Assembly: GCA_004123355.1 (NCBI GenBank)
Contig: SCHM01000010.1
Location: forward strand, 1,979 to 57,064
Source: Amphirosellinia nigrospora
Lineage: Eukaryota; Ascomycota; Sordariomycetes; Xylariales; Xylariaceae
Reading direction: 5' to 3'
DNA: 55,086 nt
Positions 1-9,047 of this stretch are shown here, one piece after another. Made by a program: the position numbers and the translations under genes. A model generated the notes under the pieces. It was given only the letters and a program-made list of their open reading frames with translations. It was not told the origin of the DNA and ran no database searches. Every line of letters begins with the position of its first letter. The stretch's first letter is position 1.

Positions 1-295
1 ATTTAAATTTTTTAGAAAACTTATTTATTTTTTTTGCCGCTTTATTTAAAAAGCTTAATATTTTTTAATTATTTTTTTAATAATACTATTTATTATTAAA
101 TATTTTAAATATATTTTTATTAGCTAGATTAATTTAATTAATTAAATTAACTAAATTAATTAAAACTAATTTTTTATTTAACTTATTTAATTTTTTTAAG
201 TTGTTAATAATTTCGTTAAATTTATTTTTTATAAGCTTTATTTTATATTTATAATTAATAAATTATTTTTTATTTTTTTTTTTAAAGTCCTTAGT

Positions 296-297
<2 letters not shown>

Positions 298-339
<42 letters not shown>
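298..339. repeat. 42-nt poly-T run
   Basis: There are 42 consecutive T between TTAGTAA and CTAATATAG. The same site in copies A (about 21919-21930) and B (about 50528-50540) has only about 12 T, so this is a local expansion, or an assembly or polymerase artefact, in copy C. In element sense it is a poly-A run near the start of the internal region. Confidence 0.9.
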
Positions 340-606
340 CTAATATAGTTCGTTTTTATATATTTTAAGATTATATATTACTATTTTTAGTTATTATTAA
401 ATATTACTTTATTAATTAGTTATTTTATTAAATAAATGTTAATATTTTATTATTTTAATTTTTAGATTTATAATAACTTTTTTTAATTTTTTTTTAATTA
501 ATATTTATTAATTTAAATTAATAATTAAAAATAGCTAAAATATACTAATTAAACGTTTTAAAAGTCGATTAATCGTAAAAATACGCTAGCTATTATATAA
601 AAATAA

Positions 607-914
607 TATTAATACTAAAAAGTAATACTAAATTAGTTAGCTTAATTAATATATTTATATTATTATATATTTTTAGTTTTTTAGTTATAAACTAAATAAG
701 CTATTTTTTTATTAAATATTAAAAAATCTGCTTAAATAGCTATAGTAGCTTAATACTCTTTTTATCCCGCGTAAAAAGGGCTTTTTTTACGCATGCTGCG
801 CAATATCTAGCGCACATATAAAGCCACGTGCTACTATGCTATATAGCCACCCAAGCACTAATAATTACATAATCTATCACTAGGCCAATCAGGTACTAGA
901 TCTATATGCTAACA
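607..914 (-). repeat. Cop1 5' LTR of copy C
   Basis: The LTR is about 308 bp and on the element strand runs TGTTAGCATATAG to a RIP-altered TATTGACA. Its GC-richer core (about 760-910) has escaped most RIP and is recognisable in all six Cop1 LTRs of the window (15294, 22196, 43984, 50798, 51242). The core includes an ACGCGGGATAAA-type box and a stretch that reads TTATATGTGCGCTAGATATT in element sense. Confidence 0.85.
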
Positions 915-1105
915 ATAACTTTAAAATCAACAAACTGCACGCTATTAATAATAATAATAATATTAATATAATATATAGATTTTTTTAATTTAAATATTAA
1001 AAGTTTTATATAAAATTATATATTTAAACTAAAATATATTAATATTTTAATAATAATATTATTTAAATAAAGCTTAAAGGTTTTTTATTTTTAATTATAT
1101 AAATA
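915..1105. repeat. Flank shared with 51086-51241
   Basis: After the LTR, both copies C and B run into the same sequence, an AAT-rich stretch, then ATATAGATTTTTTTAATTT and onward. Copy C keeps about 35 bases at the junction (911-946, AACAATAACTTTAAAATC...) that are missing from copy B. Shared non-element flank means duplication of a segment rather than two independent insertions, unless the flank is itself another repeat. Confidence 0.7.
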
Positions 1106-2795
1106 AGTTAATTTAAATTAAATATAAAATAAAAATAAATATTATTAAAAATTATAAATAAAATAAATATTTATTAATAATATAAAATAAAGCTAGTATA
1201 GTTATAATTATTATTATAATTAATAAAAATAAAAATATTATTATTAAAAAAAATAATGCGGATTTATAGCTTACGTAAAAATTTAACTTAATAAATAATA
1301 TTATAACTACGTTAGCTTTAAAAAATATTATTAAAAAAAACGTTTAAACAATAATAATAAAAAATAAATTTAAATATAATATACCGGAAAAATTAGTTTT
1401 TTTAATATTTAATATTTTAAAGATTTTTTTTTTATTTAGATTAAAAATAATCTTTATATATATATAACTAATTTTATATATATAAAATAACTAAAAATAA
1501 TATTAAAAAAATATAAAATATAATATATATAAAATATTATAAAAATAGAAAAAAAAATATAATATAAATAAAACTATTCGAAAGTTAATAAAATTAAATT
1601 GTTATTATAGCCCGGTTATATATTTTAAAAATTAAAAATTAAAAGCTAATAAATAAAGTTTTAAATAAAATATATTATAAAAATAAAATAATATATATAA
1701 ACGAACTAACGTTATTTAAATATTTAATATTTATAATATAACAAATAATAAATAATAAGTATAAAAAATAAATACTAATTAATTTACGATTATTAAATAA
1801 AATAATAGTTTTAAATTATTATTTACTATTTATTTTAAAAGCTATTATTATATAAATTCGAAAATATTATTATATAATAATTATAAATTATAAAAAATTT
1901 TATTATTATTTTTTAATATAATTAAATTATTATAATCGAATAATTATTATATTATTTAAAAAATTAAAAATATTATATATAATATTAATAAAATTTAAAA
2001 ATAATTTTAGCTATATTTAATAATTTATAAATAAAAAGCTTTTATTATATATATATTAGATAGGCCGTCTGCCCAACGATAGCTGTTAACAGCTGGCGGA
2101 GCCAGCTACAGCTAGGCAATTCTAGACAGGACAAACAAGTGCTACGCACTTTTAATACAACAACCATTTCTCCCTCGCTTTTTCTTTCTATATTATATAA
2201 AAGCTTATATAAATAATATTATTATTTATTTTAAAATAGTTAAAAAATATTTTTAATATATAAAAGCTATTTTAAATATATATAATAAAATCAATTTAAA
2301 GCTAAAAACTAATAAATTATTTATAATATATTTAGTAGTAAAATTATTAAAATTTATAATAAATAATTATAAATTAATAATAATAAATAATCGAATAAAA
2401 ATAATAACTAAACTAAAATAGCTTTAAAATTTAGTAATTTTTAAAATATATATTAATATAATTAGTTTTTTAAAAAAGTTTATTTTATAATATTAATAAA
2501 AGCTTTTTTTTTTTAAAAAAAATTTAAATTAATAGCCGATATACGTAAAATAAAAATTATTTTTTTTATTATTATAGCCTAAAAAAAATAAACAGCGAAC
2601 ATTATATTTAAACTTATAAAAAGAAAAACGGAGCTTTTTAATCTTATAAAAATAATTAATAAATATGAACTATTTTATATATTAAAATTTATTTAAATTA
2701 TATTTTATTAAATTAAACGTTTTAAAAAAAAAAAATATAAAATAATAGTTTTTTATATAAATAAAAGCTAGAATAAATAATAATTACCTATTAAT
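1106..2795. other. Unassigned RIP-degraded DNA with one GC-richer island
   Basis: Extremely AT-rich sequence with no open frame, no recognised transposon motif and no clear match elsewhere in the window. It ends abruptly at the 3' LTR of Y (2796). The only part with ordinary base composition is the island at about 2062-2195. It is probably decayed transposon DNA, but I cannot name the family. Confidence 0.5.
2062..2195. other. GC-richer island, apparently single copy, with a hairpin
   Basis: About 130 bp of near-normal composition inside RIP-degraded DNA. It contains a perfect 7-bp inverted repeat AGCTGGC-GGA-GCCAGCT (about 2090-2106) and a C/T-rich tail (about 2166-2190, TTTCTCCCTCGCTTTTTC). 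No second copy was seen in the window, which fits its escape from RIP. It may be a solo LTR fragment, a short non-autonomous element or a remnant of unique host DNA. Confidence 0.5.
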
Positions 2796-2965
2796 TATAA
2801 AAAGTTATAGCTTTAAAGCTAGGAAACATTATTTATTAATTGCAATAAAAAAAAAATCTATACGCGCTAGTATATATAAAAAAGCTGCTATATAATAGCT
2901 CCGGCTTAAAGCCGGAGCTATAACTTAAGTTATAAGCTTATTAGCCTAGTTAATTTATAATATTA
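2796..2965 (-). repeat. Gyp1 3' LTR of copy Y
   Basis: About 170 bp, matching 5313-5482, 14607-14778 and 37405-37576. In element sense it begins TAATATTATA directly after a purine run (reverse complement of 2966-2978, A12 G), which is the expected polypurine tract. It carries a perfect 12-bp inverted repeat at 2896-2920. Confidence 0.85.
2896..2920. repeat. Perfect 12-bp hairpin inside the Gyp1 LTR
   Basis: The arms TAGCTCCGGCTT (2896-2907) and AAGCCGGAGCTA (2909-2920) are separated by a single A. The palindrome is recognisable but damaged in the other LTRs (about 5354-5372, 14651-14671 and 37508-37533). In an LTR it could be a terminator or protein-binding site; that is inference. Confidence 0.8.
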
Positions 2966-3700
2966 CTTTTTTTTTTTTAGCTTATAAATATAAGTATAAT
3001 TGCTAGGGCGCAAAAAATAATTTTTTATTATTAAGCTTTATTTAATAATATATTATTGCTTTATATTACTTATGTATTAATATTACCGCTTTATATTGTT
3101 TTCGCTTAATTATATAAAAAAAAAGGTTTTTTTTTTTAGCTTTTTTTTTTTTTTTTTAACTTATTATTTTCGTAAGTTTTATTATTTTTAGGCGTTTAGC
3201 TTAATATTAAAATATAAGCTGCTTTTTATTTATATTAAAGCAATAAAAAGCTATTTGTTTATATATATAATATATTTTAAAAAATATATATATTTTAAAC
3301 TAATATTGCTATTAATTAGTTGTTTATTAGCTATTTTTGTTTTATTTTTGCTTTATTTATTTTTATTTTAAAAAAAAACCTAATTATTATAAGCTTAAAT
3401 AGCTTTTTTTTAGCTTATAAGCTATTTACCCGTTTGTTTAATAAAGTTTAAGATTTTTTATACAATAAAATAATTATTTAGCTGCTTTTATCCGCTTAAT
3501 ATTTATTTATAATAATATATATATTTTTTATTTAGCTAAAAACTTTTGCTTTTTTAGATTAACGCTAAAAATATATAATAGCTTATTTAATATTTTTTAA
3601 TTGCTTTAAGCTTTATTTTTTAAAGCTGTTTTTTTTTATTAACGCGCTATTAAATATTAATATATTATAGTTTTATGCCGGCTTAAATAAAAAATTAAAA
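2966..3700 (-). mobile_element. Gyp1 copy Y, last internal segment (3' of pol)
   Basis: Reverse complement of 13900-14606 of copy X, from the polypurine tract through the Lys/Gln-rich coding patch (about 3330-3370 here). It stops at 3700, exactly where X begins, and resumes at 14779 on the other side of X. An A-rich duplication (TTAAAA on the left, AAAT on the right) brackets X. Confidence 0.8.
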
Positions 3701-4181
3701 TATTAAAGGCCCTTTAATTTAAGGGCAAAAATGCTTGAGTTTTTAAGAACTACGTATTTAGGTTAATAAGTAAGTTATTGCTAGTTATACTAGTTCGCTT
3801 TTTTTAATAAGTTATATATAATAGAACTTGTTATATTATTTTAATTTATTAATTATAATATTTTTTTTTTATATAACTACGTAACTACGTTATAAAAATA
3901 TTCGGCCGTTTAGTTAATAATAATAATAGATTTATTTATAAATATAAATATTAGTATATAATATTTTTATATATTATTTTATTAATAATAATAATATATT
4001 AAAATTATATTATTGTTTTATAATTAGATTATATTTTAAGCTATAAAGCAAGATTAAAAAGTTAAATGTTATAGCGAATAATTAATTTTTATTTTAGGTA
4101 AAAAGATTTATTATATATTAAGATTTTAAAACGATTTTTAACCCGGATAAAATTAAAAAAGCTTTCTAATAAGTATAAATT

Positions 4182-4325
4182 GCTATTTTAAATTTTAAAT
4201 ATAATTATAAGCTATTTTTAATTTTAAATATAACTACGAGCTATTTTTAATTTTAAATATAATTACGAGCTATTTTAATTTTAAATATAACTATAAGCTA
4301 TTTTTAATTTTAAATATAATTACGA
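4182..4325. repeat. 28-29-bp tandem array in E1 (5 units)
   Basis: Units start with GCTATTTT at about 4182, 4211, 4240, 4269 and 4297, each followed by an AATTTTAAATATAA core. E3 has only two units at the same place (about 23201-23250), so copy number varies between family members. Confidence 0.8.
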
Positions 4326-4399
4326 ATTTATATTTTAATAATAGCGTTATTATAAAATATATTAATTTTTATAACGTATTAGATTTTTATTTTTTTTAA

Positions 4400-4620
4400 A
4401 AAAAGCTTAAGCTTGCTAATAAGTTTAAAAAAACTTTATAAACTAGCTAAAACGTTTAAAAAAAAAAACTTTTCGAGAAAGCTTAAGCTTATTAATAAGT
4501 TAAAAAAAACTTTATAAATTAGCTAAAACGTTTAAAAAAAAAAACTTTTTAAAAAAGCTTAAGCTTGCTAATAAGTTTAAAAAAAACTTTATAAGTTAGT
4601 TAAAACGTTTAAAAAAAAAA
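4400..4620. repeat. 77-bp tandem array in E1 (3 units)
   Basis: Three units of about 77 bp, each with AAGCTTAAGCTT, then CTAATAAGTT, ACTTTATAA and GCTAAAACGTTTAAA. E3 carries three equivalent units at about 23325-23560. The period is not a multiple of three, so a coding repeat is unlikely. Confidence 0.8.
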
Positions 4621-5312
4621 TTTAAAATTTAAAAAATTATTTTTATAATTAATTTAAAGCTTTAAAATTTTCGAAAATTTAAAAACCGCGCTTAAATATT
4701 ATATAAAAAATAAAAAAATAAATAAAAAAAGTTATAAATAAATATTTTATAAAAAATACCGCTATATTTATTACGCTAATATAATAGCTAATTTTATAAC
4801 GACCGTAGTTTTTTTAAAAATAGTTTAATAAAAGTTATATTTAAATAAAATTTATAATAATATATTAGTTTATAACCTAAAATAATAAATATTTAAATTA
4901 ATATTAAATTAAAAAAATAAAAAATAATTATAATATATAATAAATAATATTAAATAATCGCGTTTAATATAACGTATAATTATTAAATAATTAAGTTTAA
5001 TAAATATATAATTATTAATAATTAAATTTAGTATAACTTATAATAAAAAAAAATTAAAAATAAAACCTTATAATTTATTTATATTATTTATATTTTAATA
5101 TAAATATTTAATTTTAAATTATTTTATTAAATTATAGTTATCTATATAATAAAAAATAAATGCTAAGGACTAAGTATATATAATAAAGTAAAAACAAAGG
5201 GTTTTTAATTCGGGTAAAAAAATTTCCTATTTAAGATATAAAAAATAAAAAAAATTTTTATCGATAAAAAAACCTTTTTTTACTTAGTCGTACTTTTTTT
5301 AAAACTTAAGCA

Positions 5313-5482
5313 TATTATAGGTTAGCTAGGCTAGTAAGCTTATAACCTAGGTTTATAGCTCCGGCCTTAAGCTAAAGCTACTATATAGCAGCTTTTCTAT
5401 ATATGCTAGCGTATATAGATTTTTTTTTTTTTATTATAATTAATAAATAGTATTTTTTAGCTTTAAAACTATAATATTATTA
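5313..5482 (+). repeat. Gyp1 5' LTR of copy X (main part)
   Basis: This is the 5' LTR of X downstream of the E1 insertion; its first five bases lie at 3701-3705. It matches 14607-14778 and, inverted, 2796-2965 and 37405-37576. The sequence just after it (TATTAACTTAATTATTTT) matches that inside the Y 5' LTR (TATTAATTACAATTATTT), so this is where the internal region and primer-binding site begin. Confidence 0.85.
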
Positions 5483-6468
5483 TATATTAACTTAATTATT
5501 TTATTTTTAATAATAATATATAGCTTATTAGCTATATAGCAATAAAAATATAAATATATAAATAGTAAAAGTTTTTTATAAAACTTTTTATAATAATTTA
5601 AAAATTTACAAAATATATAACTTAAGCTTCTTATTAAATAAATTTTTAAAAAAACTATAAAAATAAATAATTATTATTAATATAAATAGTATTAATATTC
5701 GAAAAATTTAAACTATTTTTAATAACTAATAAAATTTAAATATTAAGTTATATATAATAGCTATAAAAAACAAATAAATATATTATAATATTATTTTTCT
5801 TTTTATGCTTTAATATTTAACGCTAGTATTATTATTTTTATAATAAAATAATTATAAGCAAAAAACTTCGTAAAAATAGCTAATTTTTTTAATAAATTAA
5901 AATATAAACTTTTATTTTAGCCGGATAAATTTATAAATATTTATATAAAATTTTTTGTATAAAAAATAGCTATAAAGCAAAAACTCGACCGAAATATTAA
6001 GTTTATAAAAAATAATTATAATAAGTTTTATTAAATTAATAAATAGTTCGAAAATATTACTAAAACTACGGCCGTACTGTTTTTATTACTAAAAACGTTT
6101 TTAAACTTATAATTTTATAAAGTTTATATAGTTTTTTTATAATTATTATTTTAACGTTAACCGTTTATAAAAATTGTTTCGAAGCTATTTATTTATATAA
6201 AACAAAAAACTATTTTTTAAATTTTTTTAAAATAAAATATATATTATAAATATAAGCAGCATATTATAAATTAATAAAGCTAAACTAATTATACTAAAAA
6301 AAACATTAAATAAATAGCTCGTTTTTGTTTTAATTTTTTAAAATAATTTTTTAAAAACTATAATAAATAAATTAATAAAATTATAGCTATAATTAACTGC
6401 TTTAAAAGCTAAAGCTATTACGTTAAAACTAATATAAAAATAATAAAAAAAAAACAATAATTATTATA
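5483..6468 (+). pseudogene. Gyp1 gag relic, first part (copy X)
   Basis: Collinear with the reverse complement of about 36440-37404 in copy Y, so it is genuine Gyp1 internal sequence between the 5' LTR and pol. By position it should encode Gag. I cannot recognise a domain in it; all frames are closed. It is interrupted by E2 after 6468 and resumes at 8388. Confidence 0.6.
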
Positions 6469-8387
6469 CTGATTTTATGAGGGAGGTACGACTAAATAAA
6501 AGGAAGGTTTTTTTTGTCGATAAAAAAATTTTTTTATCCGGTTTTATTTTAAATAAGAAATTTTTTTATTTTAATTAAAAACTATTTTATTATTTAAAGC
6601 TTTTTTTTATTTTTTATGCTTAACGTATAATTTAATATTTAAGGTTTTATACTTTATATTTTTTATTTTTTATTTAATATTAATAATTTAGGCAACTTTT
6701 TAGAAAATATTTATTTATTTATTTATAACTATTTATATATTTTAATATTAAAAATAATATAGATTTAGAACTTATAACTTTATTATTACTAATTGCTAAT
6801 TGTTAATTAGCTATTTAAACTTTATTTAATTTATTTTTTTCCGAAGTTTATTTTATTTATGTTTTATTTTATTTTTTAAAGTTTTTTTAGGGATTTATTT
6901 AAGCTTATTAGTATTTTTAGCCGAGTTTATTTTTTTCGATAGTAAATAATTTTTATTTATTTTTAAGTATAATTTACTAATAAATATTTATTTTTTTTTT
7001 ATTTATGTTATTTTTTTATATATTTTTTTGTTTATAAATATTATTTATTTATTTACGAACTTTAGCCGCTAATTATATTTTTAGTTTTAACTATTTTATT
7101 ATAATATAAATATTTATTTATTTTATTATTGTTATTATTTTAAATACTACTTTTATTAAATAGTAATCTAATTTATTATATATATTAAACGTTATAATTA
7201 AATAACAATTAAATAATTATATATTAATTAATAGTTTATTATATTTTATTTTTGTTTATTTTATTATTATACGGTTTATTATAATCGATTATTTTATAGT
7301 TAGTTTATAATATAAATATTTTAAAAACTATAAAAAGATTATTTATAAATAATTTTTTAAGTTATAAAGTTATATTTTATAACTAGGAATTTTTTTTTTT
7401 AAAAAAACTAACGTTTAATATTATAATTATATATTATAAAAATACAATAAATAAAACTATTAATAATAAGCCCGTTAAAATCGAATAAAATATAGTTTAT
7501 ATTAACGGAAATTATTATATAAAAGCTTTATACGATATTATCGAAAAAATATAATATAAAGTTATATAAAAGCTAAGCTATATTATATAATATTTTATAA
7601 CTGCTAATAGTTTTTTTATTAATATTTTATATAAGCTATTGTTTATAAATATATTTTAAATTTAACGATTTTAATACTAGTTTATTAAATATATATAAAC
7701 TAAGTTTTAAAAGCTATTATTTATTTTTAATTTTATATATAAACGATAAACTAGTAAAATAGTATAAATTATTTAAAATGCTAGTTATTTATTAAGCTAT
7801 TTTGTTTAATAAAAATAGTTATTATTTTTGTTTTATATTTAAAAAAAGGTTATTAAATATATATATATTTAAAAACGTATAGATATATTATTTTATTACT
7901 ATTGAATTTTTATTATATTATTTATTTAAAATATCGAAAAATAAAAAAAAAGATCGATTTTTAAAAAAAAAATAATATTTTTATATTTAGCAAAAGCTTA
8001 AAAAAAAATACAAATAAAAAATATAACTTTATTATATATAATAATATATAAAAAATTATTATAAAAAACTAAGTATTATTTACTAGTTATTATTTTATTA
8101 GAATATATATTATTATTATAACGAAAAAATCGAATAAATTTTATAGTTTATTTATAAAGCAATAATATAGCTTAATATATATTATTGCTATCGATAAGGC
8201 GGGCAAATATTATTAATGTAGTTACGCGGGAAAAAAGGCTTCTATAAATTAAAGCGGAATAATAAAGCGCGTTAAAAGTAACCTATTCGGAAAAACTACG
8301 CCGATATAGCTAGCAACCTTAACTTGCTAGGGTATACTTATAAATCCTAAAAACTTAAGCTTTTTTGCCTTTAACTTAAGGGGCCTT
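6469..8387 (-). mobile_element. TAe copy E2: 1.9-kb TA-flanked element inserted in Gyp1 gag
   Basis: Flanked by TA at 6467-6468 and 8388-8389 and absent from the same site in copy Y. Its ends match E1/E3 in reverse orientation: 6469-6570 resembles the E1 right end, and 8330-8387 the E1 left end. The interior is different and longer, without the tandem arrays. One plus-strand stretch near 7500-7600 reads as a run with few stops (NGNYYIKALYDIIEK), which might be a decayed transposase, but I cannot assign a family. The end at 8190-8387 is less mutated than the rest. E2 could be the coding relative of E1/E3; this is inference. Confidence 0.55.
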
Positions 8388-8480
8388 TAGTTTATTTATT
8401 AGCTTTTATTTTTATTATAAATATTAAAAATAATATAATTATAATAAAATCGGAATTATTAGCGTTATTTTAGCTTATAG
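8388..8480 (+). pseudogene. Gyp1 gag relic, short segment between two inserts
   Basis: About 90 bp that align with the reverse complement of Y near 36345-36440, sandwiched between E2 and the miniature LTR element. It shows that the two inserts entered X at separate sites. Confidence 0.7.
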
Positions 8481-8650
8481 TTACGGAGTACTGCCTGCCT
8501 AGCCCTAACCAGCGGCTAGCCAGGGTATCCGTAATCTATATAGTCCACTATAGAAGCCCAAGCCTCCACCTTAGTTAACTTCACGTTCTTTTTACACTGC
8601 AAGGGTGCTTGGCGTAGTAGGGTAGTAGCTATTATTAGCTAGGTTATAAC
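8481..8650 (+). repeat. Left terminal repeat of the miniature element
   Basis: 170 bp, TTACGGAGTACTGCCTGCCT to GGTTATAAC. Paired with 8878-9047. It carries the RIP-type base at eight of the ten differing positions, so it is slightly more mutated than its partner. Confidence 0.85.
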
Positions 8651-8686
8651 TTTAACTAAAGTAACCAGCGCTGCAGGTTCGAGCCC
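8610..8686 (+). promoter_or_regulatory. tRNA-like Pol III A box and B box
   Basis: TGGCGTAGTAGG (8610-8621) fits the A-box consensus TRGCNNAGYNGG, and GGTTCGAGCCC (8676-8686) fits the B box GGTTCGANNCC, 54 bp apart. GCAGG/CCTGT around TTCGAGC can form a tRNA T-arm, and a possible anticodon-like stem ACTTT/AAAGT lies at 8650-8663. The acceptor arms pair poorly (about 4 of 7), so I do not call a functional tRNA. A chance match cannot be excluded. Confidence 0.4.
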
Positions 8687-8877
8687 TGTAGCCGGCAAAA
8701 AGTAGTCCGTCGCTTTTTCCGAACGTCCTATATAGTGCTACGTTGCATAAATGCTAGCGCACTTATACAAACCTACTCCAAGGTCCTTAATTACGCTTAA
8801 TGCCCACGAACCACCCGCGGTAGAGCCGGGGAAGTAGATCTAAGGCCGAACCTTTGGCTAAAAGTAAAAGGGAGTAA

Positions 8878-9047
8878 TTACGGAGTACTGCCTGCCTAGC
8901 CCTAACCAGCGGCTAGCTAGGGTATCCGTAATCTATATAGTCCACTATAAAAGCCTAAGCCTCCACCTTGGTTAACTTCACGTTCCTTTTGCACTACAAG
9001 GGTGCTTGGCGTAGTAGGGTAGTGGCCATTATTAGCTAGGTTGTAAC
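8878..9047 (+). repeat. Right terminal repeat of the miniature element
   Basis: 170 bp, TTACGGAGTACTGCCTGCCT to GGTTGTAAC, identical in length to the left repeat. It also keeps the A-box motif (TGGCGTAGTAGG at 9007-9018) but is not followed by a B box. Confidence 0.85.

Larger units (their letters stand above)
1..914 (-). mobile_element. Cop1 copy C: 5' end of a decayed Ty1/copia retrotransposon
   Basis: This is the gag-side end of a copia element on the minus strand, cut by the window start. It aligns along its length with 21620-22501 (copy A) and about 50270-51085 (copy B), and in reverse with the start of copy D (51242 onward). The LTR fills 607-914 and the rest is 5' internal sequence. 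The strand follows from copies A and D, where a gag zinc knuckle and copia integrase motifs read away from this LTR. Every frame is broken by RIP-type stops, so no protein can be made. The sequence beyond the LTR (915-1105) is shared with the flank of copy B, so C and B look like parts of one duplicated segment. Confidence 0.85.
3706..5312 (+). mobile_element. TAe copy E1: TA-flanked unclassified element
   Basis: A 1.6-kb element bounded by TA on both sides (3704-3705 and 5313-5314). It matches E3 (22718-24028 plus 31980-32236) over its length and E2 only near its ends. Joining the flanks TATTA and TTATAGG restores a 12-base Gyp1 LTR start (10 of 12 identical), so E1 sits 5 bp inside the 5' LTR of X. 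It starts AAGGCCCTTTAATTTAAGGG and ends AAAACTTAAGCA; a GCTTAAGTTTT-type motif occurs inverted near both ends (3731 and 5302-5311). Internally it has two tandem arrays and no readable coding motif. TA duplication suggests a Tc1/mariner- or pogo-type DNA transposon, perhaps non-autonomous. Confidence 0.65.
8481..9047 (+). mobile_element. Miniature LTR element (TRIM-like), lightly RIPed
   Basis: Two 170-bp direct repeats (8481-8650 and 8878-9047, exactly 397 bp apart with no indel) flank a 227-bp internal region. It is absent from copy Y at the same site, so it is an insertion. A purine-rich tract AAAAGTAAAAGGGAGTAA (8860-8877) lies directly before the second repeat, as expected for an LTR retrotransposon in plus orientation. 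There is no coding capacity. Base composition is near 50% G+C, unlike everything around it. The two repeats differ at ten positions, all transitions, eight of them in CpA or TpG context, so RIP has touched it only lightly. A tRNA-like A box and B box are also present, so a composite or SINE-like origin is possible. Confidence 0.7.

Noticed and set aside
4182-4620. CRISPR-like array in E1
   Set aside because: Units are contiguous tandem repeats without unique spacers, in a eukaryotic transposon context.
6469-8387. Helitron ends for TAe (small hairpin followed by CTTTAG)
   Set aside because: The other end does not begin with TC, the 3' end is not CTRR, and a TA duplication is present; Helitrons make no target duplication.
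8609-8694. A functional tRNA gene
   Set aside because: A and B boxes and a T-arm are present, but the acceptor arms pair at only about 4 of 7 positions, the anticodon loop has the wrong size, and the A box is also in the second repeat without a tRNA.
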